Shown piece by piece: positions 15,723 through 23,557 of a stretch of DNA of 37,857 nucleotides. The position numbers and the translations under genes were made by a program. Each line of letters opens with the position of its first letter. The first letter of the stretch is position 1. The notes beneath the pieces were generated by a model, which worked only from the letters and a program-made list of their open reading frames with translations, was not told the origin of the DNA and searched no databases. The stretch spans positions 19,697-57,553 of the forward strand of contig NZ_CAJUCP010000033.1 in assembly GCF_910585425.1 (NCBI RefSeq), in the 5' to 3' direction. The stretch is from an uncultured Acetatifactor sp. Its GTDB lineage: Bacteria > Bacillota > Clostridia > Lachnospirales > Lachnospiraceae.

Positions 15723-15834
15723 TGCGAGAAGAAGTTCTAGGCTCGGCTTGCGAACAAGTTCGCTTTGCTCGCCGGTCTCGCAGCGCGAAAAGTACATTCG
15801 CGCGGAAGAATGCCCAAAGTGCAGGCATTCTTCC
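15723..15834 (+). repeat. Chain of three inverted repeats in the RND leader
   Basis: TGCGAGA/TCTCGCA (15723-15729 with 15776-15782) encloses GCGAAC-AA-GTTCGC (15750-15763). Next is GCGCGAA/TTCGCGC (15783-15803), then a perfect 11-pair GGAAGAATGCC/GGCATTCTTCC (15804-15834). None is followed by a T-run. They may be dispersed palindromic elements or a structured 5' leader between promoter and start codon. Confidence 0.7.
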
Positions 15835-15879
15835 AGAAACTGGAGCATTTTAGAAGTGCTTCATTGTGAGGAGGTATAT

Positions 15880-18800
15880 ATGATATCCAAGTTTAGTGTC
15901 AGAAAGCCCTACACAGTGCTGGTAGGGGTGGTGCTGGCTATTGTTCTGGGGGTGGTGTCCTTTACCAGGATGACTACGGACCTGCTGCCCAGCATCAGCC
16001 TCCCCTATGTCATCGTGATGACGACTTACCCGGGGGCCAGCCCGGAGACCGTGGAGATGGCGGTGACCCAGCCGGTGGAGGCTTCCATGGCCACGGTGAG
16101 CAATATCGAGAGCATCAGCTCCGTGTCCAATGAGAACTATTCCATGGTGGTCCTGGAATTCGCCCAGACCGCTGACATGAACGCGGTTTCCCTGGAGATC
16201 CGGGAGAGCCTGGACCAGATCAAGAGCTACTGGGACGACTCTGTCGGGAATCCAATTATTATGAAACTGAATCCCGACATGCTGCCGGTGATGATCGCGG
16301 CGGTGGGCGTGGAGGGCATGGACAATGCCAGAATCAGTACATATGTTCAGGATCAGGTCATGCCGGAGCTGGAGAGCATCGAGGGCGTGGCCAGCGTCAG
16401 CGCCACGGGCCTACTGGAGGAGAGCGTGAACGTCATCATCCGTCAGGACAAGGTGGATGCCGTCAACAGGAAGATATTCGCCGCCATCGACGACAAGATG
16501 AAGGATGCGGAGGAGGAGCTGGCGGACGGGCGAAAGGAACTGGAGGAGGGCAAGGCGGAGCTGGAGGACGGCAGGGCCGAGCTGCTGAAGGGCCAGCGGG
16601 AGCTGGCGGACGGGCGAAAGGAACTGGAGGAGGGCAAGGCGGAGCTGGAGAACGGCAAGGCGGAGCTGGAGAACCAGCAGGAGGCGATCAACAACCAACT
16701 GGCGGTGCAGAAAAACTCCCTGCTCAGCGCGAAGGCCCAACTGGAGGAGATCCAGACCAACCTGGCAACGGCCAGACAGCTAAACGACGGGCTGCAGCAG
16801 ATGGCCTCCAGCCTTGGCCCGATTCAGGAGCACAGGGGAGAGCTGGAGCGGCTGTTAAGCGGCGGCTATACGGCCAGATATACGGAATACATGACCGCAT
16901 GGGGCGAGGCCCTGGGGACGCTTGTGGGAATCCTCCAGGAGGGCGGCATGGACGAGCAATCGCTCGGGGCAATCACTGCGGCGGTGGAAGCCATGTCCGG
17001 GGCCAGGAACAATATCGAACAGCTGCGCCAGGAGTTTATCGGGAATGGCGCTTTGGAGCTGCTGGCCTCCACGGACGAGCAGATGGCCCAGATAATCAAT
17101 GCTGCCCTGGCGCTGGATTCCTGGTGTCCCGGGATAGATATCGAGATTCCTCCGGACGCGTTGACCAATCCGGACGCGCTGCAGGAAATCATCCAGCGGC
17201 TGCAGGAGTCCGTACAGAACCTGCAGGAGAACGCCCAGGCGCTGGCGACTACGGTGGGCACCGCGCTGGGAGCCTGCGAGATGGCGGCGGGGCAGATGCT
17301 CTCTCCCCAGGTCTGTGAGCTGCTGGAGCAATACGAAGGCATGCAGACATCCCTGACGGCCCTGACGAACGGCCTGGGCTATGAGGGATACGTGGCACAG
17401 ATTAACGCCGTCTTAGCCAGCCAGAACGTCACCGACCTGTCCAAGGCCATAGAGGACATCAACGCAGGACTGGTGGCCATCGAGAAGGGCCAGATGACCG
17501 CGGCCATCGAGTTCGCCAACGGCAAGGCCACCATCTCCATGGGAGAGTACCAGCTGGAGCTGGCGGAGTCCCAGCTGGACAGCGGCGAGGAGCAGATCAA
17601 GAGCGGCCTGGAGCAGATGGACGATGCCGCCAAGCAGCTGGAGGATGCGGAAGAGCAGCTTGCGGACGGGGAGGAGCAGCTCGCGGAGGCCAAGGAGACC
17701 GCTTACGAACAGGCGGACATGACGGATAAGCTCACCGTGGACACCATCAAGGGGCTGCTCACCGCCCAGAACTTCTCCATGCCTGCGGGTTACGTGACGG
17801 AGGACGGCATCAGCTACATGGTGCGGGTGGGCGACAAGCCCTCCACCGTGGAGGAGCTCCAGGCGCTGCCCTTGATGGACCTGCATATGGACGGCGTGCC
17901 CGTCATCACTTTGGGGGATGTGGCGGATGTGTTCTACACGGACAATTCCGGGGAAATCTATGCCAATGTGGACGGCAGCGCCGGGGTCATGCTGACCATC
18001 CAGAAGCAGACGGGGTATTCCACCGGCCAGGTGTCGGACAGGCTGGCGGAGCGCTTCGGGGAGATGATGGCGGAGAATACGGACCTGTCCCTGATCACCC
18101 TGATGGACCAGGGCATCTACATCGACCTGGTGATGGACTCCATCATCAACAATATCCTCTTCGGCGCGGTGCTGGCGATATTGATCCTGATCGTGTTCCT
18201 GAAGGACTTGAGGCCGACCATGGTGGTGGCGTTCTCCATCCCCGTGAGCCTGGTGACGGCCATCGTGTGCATGTACTTCAGCGGCGTGACCCTGAACATC
18301 ATCTCGCTGTCGGGGCTGGCCCTGGGCATCGGCATGCTGGTTGACAACTCGATTGTAGTCATAGAGAACATCTACCGCATGCGCAGCGAGGGGCGCTCCG
18401 TGGAGGAGGCGGCGATAGAAGGGGCCAGAGAGGTGGCCGGGGCCATCCTGGCCTCCACCCTGACCACAGTGTGCGTGTTCCTGCCCATTGTGTTCACGGA
18501 GGGCATCACCAGGCAGTTGTTCGTGGACATGGGCCTGACCATCGCCTACTCCCTGCTGGCAAGCCTTCTGATCGCCCTGACGGTGGTTCCGGCCATGTCC
18601 TCCAAGCTCCTGGTGAGGACGAAGGAACAGAAGGAGGGGAAGATCTTCGGCGGCCTGGTGCGGGGCTATGAAAAGCTGCTTCGGGGCGCCCTGCGGGTGA
18701 AGCCCCTGGTGTTCATCCTGACCTTGGGGCTGCTGGCGGGCAGCGTGGCCCTGGCCTTTACCAACGGCACGGCCTTCATGTCGGACATGGATTCCACACA

Positions 18801-20223
18801 GTTGACGGTGAACGTGGCCCTGGCGGAGGATGCCACTTTGGCGGAGACCGGGGAGGTCACGGACCAGGTGGTGGAGGCGATCCGCTCCATCGAAGACGTG
18901 TCCAATGTGGGCGCCATGACCAGCAGCTCCAACATGGCCCTGTTAGGGGGCGGGGGCGGCAGCACCAACAGCGCCTCGGTCTATGTGGTGACCAGAGAAG
19001 ATAAGACCATGAGCAACGAGGAGATCGCCCGCGTCATCAAGGAGAAGACGCAGGAGCTGGAGGCCGAGATCACTGTGGACACCTCCAGCATGGACATGAG
19101 CGCCATGGGCGGAAGCGGCATCGTGGTGCAGGTGCGGGGGCGTGACCTGGATACCCTGCGGCGCATCGCCGAGGAGGTGGCCGCCATCGTGGAGAGCGTG
19201 GAGGGCACGGCAGAGGTCAACAACGGGCTGGAGGACGCGGACGAGGAGCTGCGCGTCACCGTCAACCGGGGGGAGGCGGTACACTACGGCCTTACCGTGG
19301 CACAGGTGTATCAGCAGCTCTACGCCAGGCTGGCGGAGGCCGGCAGCGCCACCACTCTGGTGGCCGACGAGAAGGACTACAACGTATACGTCATGAACGG
19401 CAGCGACATTGAGCTGACAAGGGAGCTGGTGAAGAGCCTGGAGATAGACGGCACCGATGAAGAGGGCGAGAGCGTGAAAGTGCCTCTGTCCGATATCGCT
19501 TCCTTTGAGATGACGGAGGCCCTTTCCTCCATCAGCCGGACGGATCAGACCAGGTATATCTCCGTCTCCGCGGCCATCGCCGAGGGCTACAACGTGGGCC
19601 TGGTGGCAGGGGACGTGGAGGCGAAGCTGGCGGACTATGAGATGCCCGCGGGCTATCAGCTGGTGTACTCCGGGGAGAACGAGACCATTCAGGACGCCAT
19701 GGGGCAGATGGTGCTGATGCTGATACTGGCCGTGGTGTTCATGTACCTGATCATGGTGGCCCAGTTCCAGTCATTGCTGTCCCCCTTCATCATCCTGTTC
19801 ACCATTCCCCTGGCCTTTACGGGAGGCTTCCTGGGGCTGTACGTCAGCGGCAGCGAGGTCAGCGTCATCGCCATGATCGGCTTCGTCATGCTGGCCGGGG
19901 TCATCGTGAACAACGGCATCGTCATCATCGACTATATGAACCAGCTGCGGGAGGGAGGAATGGAGAAGCGGGAGGCGATCCTCACCGCAGGCCGCACCAG
20001 GCTGCGCCCGGTGCTGATGACCGCCCTGACCACCATATTGGCCCTGTCCACCATGGTGTTCAGCAAGGACATGGGCTCCGAGATGGCCAGGCCCATGGCT
20101 GTGGTCACCATCGGCGGACTGACCTACGGCACGCTGCTGACGCTGGTGGTCATCCCCTGTATCTATGACATGTTCATAAGGGACAGGAAACGGAGGAACA
20201 GAGAATTGACGCAGAAGGATTGA
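15880..20223 (+). CDS. RND-family efflux transporter (HAE/MMPL-like) with long coiled-coil insert
   Basis: A 1447-aa proton-driven membrane transporter. The first helix (about 10-30) starts MISKFSVRKPYTVLVGVVL and is followed by the porter-like domain motifs PGASPETVEMAVTQPVE and IEGVASVSATG. Residues about 200-610 are an insert: heptad-like LEEGKAELEDGRAEL repeats, a mixed helical middle, then a second Gln/Glu-rich coiled coil (QLEDAEEQLADGEEQLAEAKE). Membrane helices from about 748 on include GLALGIGMLVDNSIVVIEN, where the proton-relay Asp822 is kept and the next residue is Asn rather than Asp. The second half repeats the pattern and ends with PVLMTALTTILAL. GAGGAGG before ATG 15880 decides the start. 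As in other Gram-positives no TolC partner is expected, and the coiled coils may span the wall region. Substrate unknown; the linked TetR suggests drug or envelope stress response. Confidence 0.92.
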   Translation: MISKFSVRKPYTVLVGVVLAIVLGVVSFTRMTTDLLPSISLPYVIVMTTYPGASPETVEMAVTQPVEASMATVSNIESISSVSNENYSMVVLEFAQTADMNAVSLEIRESLDQIKSYWDDSVGNPIIMKLNPDMLPVMIAAVGVEGMDNARISTYVQDQVMPELESIEGVASVSATGLLEESVNVIIRQDKVDAVNRKIFAAIDDKMKDAEEELADGRKELEEGKAELEDGRAELLKGQRELADGRKELEEGKAELENGKAELENQQEAINNQLAVQKNSLLSAKAQLEEIQTNLATARQLNDGLQQMASSLGPIQEHRGELERLLSGGYTARYTEYMTAWGEALGTLVGILQEGGMDEQSLGAITAAVEAMSGARNNIEQLRQEFIGNGALELLASTDEQMAQIINAALALDSWCPGIDIEIPPDALTNPDALQEIIQRLQESVQNLQENAQALATTVGTALGACEMAAGQMLSPQVCELLEQYEGMQTSLTALTNGLGYEGYVAQINAVLASQNVTDLSKAIEDINAGLVAIEKGQMTAAIEFANGKATISMGEYQLELAESQLDSGEEQIKSGLEQMDDAAKQLEDAEEQLADGEEQLAEAKETAYEQADMTDKLTVDTIKGLLTAQNFSMPAGYVTEDGISYMVRVGDKPSTVEELQALPLMDLHMDGVPVITLGDVADVFYTDNSGEIYANVDGSAGVMLTIQKQTGYSTGQVSDRLAERFGEMMAENTDLSLITLMDQGIYIDLVMDSIINNILFGAVLAILILIVFLKDLRPTMVVAFSIPVSLVTAIVCMYFSGVTLNIISLSGLALGIGMLVDNSIVVIENIYRMRSEGRSVEEAAIEGAREVAGAILASTLTTVCVFLPIVFTEGITRQLFVDMGLTIAYSLLASLLIALTVVPAMSSKLLVRTKEQKEGKIFGGLVRGYEKLLRGALRVKPLVFILTLGLLAGSVALAFTNGTAFMSDMDSTQLTVNVALAEDATLAETGEVTDQVVEAIRSIEDVSNVGAMTSSSNMALLGGGGGSTNSASVYVVTREDKTMSNEEIARVIKEKTQELEAEITVDTSSMDMSAMGGSGIVVQVRGRDLDTLRRIAEEVAAIVESVEGTAEVNNGLEDADEELRVTVNRGEAVHYGLTVAQVYQQLYARLAEAGSATTLVADEKDYNVYVMNGSDIELTRELVKSLEIDGTDEEGESVKVPLSDIASFEMTEALSSISRTDQTRYISVSAAIAEGYNVGLVAGDVEAKLADYEMPAGYQLVYSGENETIQDAMGQMVLMLILAVVFMYLIMVAQFQSLLSPFIILFTIPLAFTGGFLGLYVSGSEVSVIAMIGFVMLAGVIVNNGIVIIDYMNQLREGGMEKREAILTAGRTRLRPVLMTALTTILALSTMVFSKDMGSEMARPMAVVTIGGLTYGTLLTLVVIPCIYDMFIRDRKRRNRELTQKD

Positions 20224-20627
20224 CGGTTCTGCGCGTATGAATAGGCGGGTGGCGGTCAGGAGCACAGGAGTGGCGCCGGGCTGCCGCCTGCTCTGCCGGG
20301 CGGTATGGATCTGCAGGGATGCGGGGGAAAGCGTGATCTACGCCCACTGTGGGACGCCCGCACACCGAAATGCACAACGAGGGAGCTTGCGCATACCGGG
20401 CATGGGAACGGTGCCGGAATGGGGCCGCAGGCATGGAGGGCTGGGAGAGGGAGCGATAAGAATTACCATAGGTTCTCGGAATTTCAGAAAGCAGAATCAG
20501 GCATTGGGGCAGGAAGGCACCTGGAAAAGTGGGGGAAACCGCTCCAAAGGAGTTCCTGAGAGCCACATAATATGCGGGCTGGAGATTCCGAGAGGATATT
20601 TACCGGGAAAAGGGGGAGAGCGGAAGC
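20224..20627. other. 404-base gap with no recognisable gene
   Basis: GC-rich, with short in-frame stretches but no ribosome-binding site or protein family. The open frame that starts here runs into the TetR gene in another frame and its translation is Gly/Arg/His-rich, typical of a shadow. A possible leader for the TetR gene; I see no clear promoter or riboswitch. Confidence 0.5.
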
Positions 20628-21266
20628 ATGGGAAGGATTACGGGACTGGAGGAAATCGGGCATGTGCCGCCGAAGGTGCGGCAGATGTACGGGGCGGTGA
20701 TAGAGCTGCTGGAGGAGGGCATGGACATGGAAGACATCCGTGTCTCCACCATCACGGAGCGGGCCGGAATCGGCAAGGGGACAGCCTATGAATACTTCGA
20801 CACAAAGGATGAGATCGTGGCCTGTGCCGTGGTCAGCCAGATAAGGTGGATGTTCGGCTGGCTGGGGGAGCAGTTGGAGGCAAAGGCGGACTTCGGAGAG
20901 CAGCTTTCGTTCCTGCTGGACGTTGTGGAGAAAAAGGGGCACTGCAGCCACAGCTTCCTGCGGTTCGTCCATGCCATGACCAGCAATTCCGAGTTCAATC
21001 GGATGATCCGGGAGAAGATGAATGCGGAAGAGTTCGCGGCATACCGCCCGGCGAACGTGTTCGGGCGGATCCTGCGGCAGGGAGTGGAGCGGGGAGCGAT
21101 CCGCAGGGACCTGCCCATCGAATATATGATACACTGCGTCTTTTCCCATCTGCTGTCCTACATGATGGAAATCGCCACAAAGGACTGCTTCCGGATGGAC
21201 GCCCAGTCGCTGAGGCCTTTTGTGTACCGCGGGATCATGGGGGAGCTCGTTGCTGTTCACGGGTAG
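20628..21266 (+). CDS. TetR/AcrR-family transcriptional regulator
   Basis: A 212-aa repressor-type protein. The N-terminal DNA-binding domain (about 15-65) contains MYGAVIELLEEGMDMEDIRVSTITERAGIGKGTAYEYFDTKDEIVACAV, a TetR helix-turn-helix in which TAYEYF stands for the usual TxYxYF. The C-terminal helical ligand and dimer domain (about 70-212) is not assignable to a ligand. GGGGGAGAG precedes ATG 20628. It lies 404 bases after the RND transporter on the same strand, and a palindrome overlaps the RND promoter. I infer that it controls that transporter, by analogy with AcrR-type pairs. Autoregulation cannot be judged because its own promoter is not evident. Confidence 0.88.
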   Translation: MGRITGLEEIGHVPPKVRQMYGAVIELLEEGMDMEDIRVSTITERAGIGKGTAYEYFDTKDEIVACAVVSQIRWMFGWLGEQLEAKADFGEQLSFLLDVVEKKGHCSHSFLRFVHAMTSNSEFNRMIREKMNAEEFAAYRPANVFGRILRQGVERGAIRRDLPIEYMIHCVFSHLLSYMMEIATKDCFRMDAQSLRPFVYRGIMGELVAVHG

Positions 21267-21279
21267 TTCCGCGAAGTGT

Positions 21280-21429
21280 TTTCGTGCGCATTTTGCACGA
21301 AAATCACGAGACAGCAGGCGCCAAAATGAGCGTACTTTGCTCACTTCAGGACAATAGAATTCTGCCTTTGAATTCTATTGTATGTGTGCATCACGTTGCT
21401 GTGAGGGGCGAAGCCGTGAACAGTAACGG
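21280..21429 (+). repeat. Cluster of inverted repeats after the TetR gene
   Basis: Three hairpins in 150 bases. TTTTCGTGC/GCACGAAAA lies at about 21280-21304. A perfect ACAATAGAATTC/GAATTCTATTGT lies at about 21350-21380. CGTTGCTGT/ACAGTAACG (about 21393-21428) encloses GGC-GAA-GCC. The first could act as a terminator in both directions. The third resembles palindromic elements I recall scattered in Lachnospiraceae genomes; a genome-wide count would show whether it is a REP/MITE-like family. Confidence 0.65.
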
Positions 21430-21467
21430 GAGCTCTGCGGGGGGGATGGATTCCTGAAAATTTCTAT

Positions 21468-21496
21468 TTGACAATTCTTCTTATCTGTATTATGAT
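21468..21496 (+). promoter_or_regulatory. Promoter for the Rpn-family gene
   Basis: TTGACA (21468-21473), 17-base spacer, TATGAT (21491-21496), about 230 bases before the start codon. The long leader between holds no convincing gene. Confidence 0.75.
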
Positions 21497-21729
21497 GATT
21501 TCATCAGCAATTAATACTCGCGGCCGCTGATATTTGCCATGTCGTCTGACTCAGGGGCGAAAAGCATCCTGGATTGATGGCAAATTCGGCCGCTCATGGG
21601 TATATCTTTGATGCTGCGAATCGCACATTCAGGCAGTTTCTGCCGGATTCATTCACACGCACTGGCAGGGACAGCTTACAGGCCATGGATGTCCTCTGCC
21701 ACGTCATTTTTAGAAAGAGAGGACATCAC

Positions 21730-22773
21730 ATGAACCCAAGGATGGAATTCGTTCCACGAAAGAAACGGTTCCTGCGGCTGCCGCTGCGGCGGTTCGTCGG
21801 CAACCGCAACGTAAAGGACAGGCTTTTCTGCTACATCTTCGAGCGGGACAGGGAAGCCCTGCTGAAGCTGTACAATGCGCTGAACCACACGGATTACCGC
21901 GATGTGCAGGCGCTGGAGATCGTCACTCTGGACAATGTAGTCTATATGTCCATGAAGAACGACATGGCTTTTCTCCTGGCCGGGGCCCTGAACCTTTACG
22001 AGCACCAGAGCACATTCTGTCCGAATCTCCCTTTGCGCTTTCTGCTCTATATTGCCGCGGAATACGAGAGCCTGGCGGCAAAAGCGAAGGCCAATATCTA
22101 TGGGCAGAAGTTGATTCCTCTTCCCGCGCCCCAGTGCGTGGTATTCTATAACGGGGACGATGCAATGCCTGATGAACAGTACCTGCGGCTGGCAGATGCC
22201 TTTCCGGATACGCCGGGAGCCGGACCCTCGTCCTGCCTGGAACTGACAGTCCGGATGCTGAATATCAATTATGGCCACAACAGTGGGCTGACCGCGGACT
22301 GTAGACGGCTGGATGAGTATTCCCGTTTCGTGGACTGCATCAAGGCATACCGACGGGAAGGAAGTTCTGTGAATCAGGCGGTTGAGAATGCTGTAACATA
22401 CTGTATTGACCATGGCATCATGGAAGATATTTTATTGCCCTTTCGGGCGGAGGTGACCAAAATGCTGCTGACTGAATACAACGAAAAGAAATACATGCGC
22501 ATGTTCCGGAAGGAGGCCCGGGAAGAGGGGCTGCGGGAAGGACGGGAGGAAGGACGGGAGGAAGGACGGGAGGAAGGACGAGAGGAAGGATTGAAGGAAG
22601 GGCGGGAAGAAGAACAGAACCGTCTGATCGGCACCATGCTCCAAAATGGGGCGTCCCCTGAGTATCTCTCGCAAATGACAGGACTGCCGCTTTCCGAAAT
22701 CAGGGATATATCCCGGAAGAAAAAAGGCCGGTTCGATTTCTCTCAGGTGGGAAAAAAGAAAAAGCGCCCATAG
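21730..22773 (+). CDS. Rpn-family recombination-promoting nuclease / PD-(D/E)XK putative transposase
   Basis: A 347-aa member of the Rpn/YhgA-like group often annotated as 'transposase' in Lachnospiraceae. DRLFCYIFERDREALLKLYNALN precedes the nuclease core. D78 in MKNDMAFL and E91-x-Q93 in LYEHQSTFCPN are the likely PD-(D/E)XK metal ligands. LPLRFLLYIAAEYE and LPAPQCVVFYNG follow, as in relatives. Near the C-terminus (about 265-300) there are five tandem Gly-Arg-Glu-Glu units encoded by a repeated 12-bp unit, a common variable tail of this family. The end is basic. GAGAGG upstream of ATG 21730 supports this start over the open frame from 21574. No terminal inverted repeats were seen, so it is not shown to be mobile. 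Known relatives nick or cut DNA. Confidence 0.85.
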   Translation: MNPRMEFVPRKKRFLRLPLRRFVGNRNVKDRLFCYIFERDREALLKLYNALNHTDYRDVQALEIVTLDNVVYMSMKNDMAFLLAGALNLYEHQSTFCPNLPLRFLLYIAAEYESLAAKAKANIYGQKLIPLPAPQCVVFYNGDDAMPDEQYLRLADAFPDTPGAGPSSCLELTVRMLNINYGHNSGLTADCRRLDEYSRFVDCIKAYRREGSSVNQAVENAVTYCIDHGIMEDILLPFRAEVTKMLLTEYNEKKYMRMFRKEAREEGLREGREEGREEGREEGREEGLKEGREEEQNRLIGTMLQNGASPEYLSQMTGLPLSEIRDISRKKKGRFDFSQVGKKKKRP

Positions 22774-22784
22774 CCTTGCCATGT

Positions 22785-22817
22785 CCGGGAAGTTTACGAA
22801 TGCTTCCCGGCTTTTTT
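22785..22817 (+). terminator. Terminator after the Rpn-family gene
   Basis: CCGGGAAG (22785-22792) pairs with CTTCCCGG (22803-22810) around a 10-base loop, then CTTTTTT. Confidence 0.9.
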
Positions 22818-22955
22818 AGATTTAAATTAGAAAGTAGACACAGTTTGAACACAATTCTCCTGTAATATGTATATCAGATAGTTGATGAACTCACTATCTC
22901 CCCCCTCATAAGTAATAGTAAAAGAGTCTCGGTGCAAGCCGGGGCTCTTTTACAT
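22797..22955 (+). repeat. Direct repeat, copy 1 of the tandem sRNA-like unit
   Basis: About 159 bases repeated at 23026-23183, offset about 228. Both copies carry the same A/T-rich front (TTTTTTAGATTTAAATTAGAA), promoter-like sequence, 5' hairpin, C-rich stretch and terminator. Differences cluster in the promoter front and in paired terminator positions. Confidence 0.85.
22877..22953 (+). ncRNA. Candidate small RNA 1, C-rich regulatory type
   Basis: Not a named family I can confirm. A promoter-like TGAACA (22846-22851), 18-base spacer and TATATC (22870-22875) would start a transcript near 22880. It would hold a 5' hairpin GATAGT/ACTATC (22877-22882 with 22893-22898), an unpaired TCCCCCCTC (22899-22907), and a terminator of 13 pairs (22920-22932 with 22939-22951) ending in T's. 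This layout, hairpin then C-rich seed then terminator, is that of Firmicutes sRNAs that pair with Shine-Dalgarno sequences. No open frame is present. The sister copy 228 bases downstream keeps the layout. Confidence 0.6.
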
Positions 22956-23025
22956 TATGCCCGCAATCTGCACATAGAGGAAATCAGCACGCCTGGACGC
23001 CTGGGGCCTGGGACTGTAAGTTTAG

Positions 23026-23183
23026 GAATGCTTTTCAGGTTTTTTAGATTTAAATTAGAATATGGACACACTAAGGACACAATTCCCCTGTAATATATAT
23101 ATCAGATAGTTGATGAACTCACTATCTCCCCCCTCATAAGTAATAGTAAAAGGGTCTCGGTACAAGCCGGGGCCCTTTTACAT
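23026..23183 (+). repeat. Direct repeat, copy 2 of the tandem sRNA-like unit
   Basis: Second copy of the unit at 22797-22955, with the same order of elements. The stretch from the 5' hairpin to the terminator is almost base-for-base identical. Confidence 0.85.
23105..23181 (+). ncRNA. Candidate small RNA 2, paralogue of small RNA 1
   Basis: Same hairpin GATAGT/ACTATC (23105-23110 with 23121-23126), same TCCCCCCTC (23127-23135), and a 13-pair terminator (23148-23160 with 23167-23179). Compared with copy 1 the terminator stem has an A-to-G change on one side and the matching T-to-C change on the other (AAAAGAG/CTCTTTT becomes AAAAGGG/CCCTTTT). One pair has therefore changed on both sides. The loop differs by one base. 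Promoter candidate AGGACA - 18 - TATATC. Confidence 0.6.
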
Positions 23184-23557
23184 TCGCGCACATTTCCGCC
23201 TTATATGCCCCAGTGCCTAACTCCAGTGCTCCAGTGCAGCTCCAGTGCTTCATCGAAAAAAGCTTGCATAAATGCCAGGCATATACTAAAATAAACTTAA
23301 GCAGATTTTCTATATAAACGGCATTTAATTCTTGCCAGCCGCATAGCACAGCAAGTCATGCCGTTTATCTGATTTTTGAGCAAGATTTTTTGTTGCATAT
23401 ATAAGATATCGATTCTGATAGTCAAGAACGCAATTCATGGAAATCGGAAGATTCCTGCTGTCAATTTCAAGATGTAAAAACCGAGCGGGAGCTTCCGGTC
23501 CTGAGCCAGGTGCTCTGCAGGCAGTACGACATTTGAGGGTGGAGGAGGCGTAAAGGT
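23184..23557. other. Gap before the kinase-fusion gene, with one nested inverted repeat
   Basis: No gene seen. AAACGGCAT (23316-23324) and ATGCCGTTT (23358-23366) form a stem that encloses CTTGC/GCAAG. This could be a regulatory RNA fold or a protein site. A short CTCCAGTGC repeat occurs near 23220-23250. GGAGGAGG at about 23540-23550 serves the following gene. Confidence 0.5.

Noticed and set aside
20237..20791. 184-aa plus-strand open frame before the TetR gene
   Set aside because: Runs out of phase into TetR, with Gly/His/Arg-rich translation and no start signal.
21730..22773. Insertion sequence
   Set aside because: The Rpn-type nuclease is often called a transposase, but no terminal inverted repeats or target-site duplications were seen around it.
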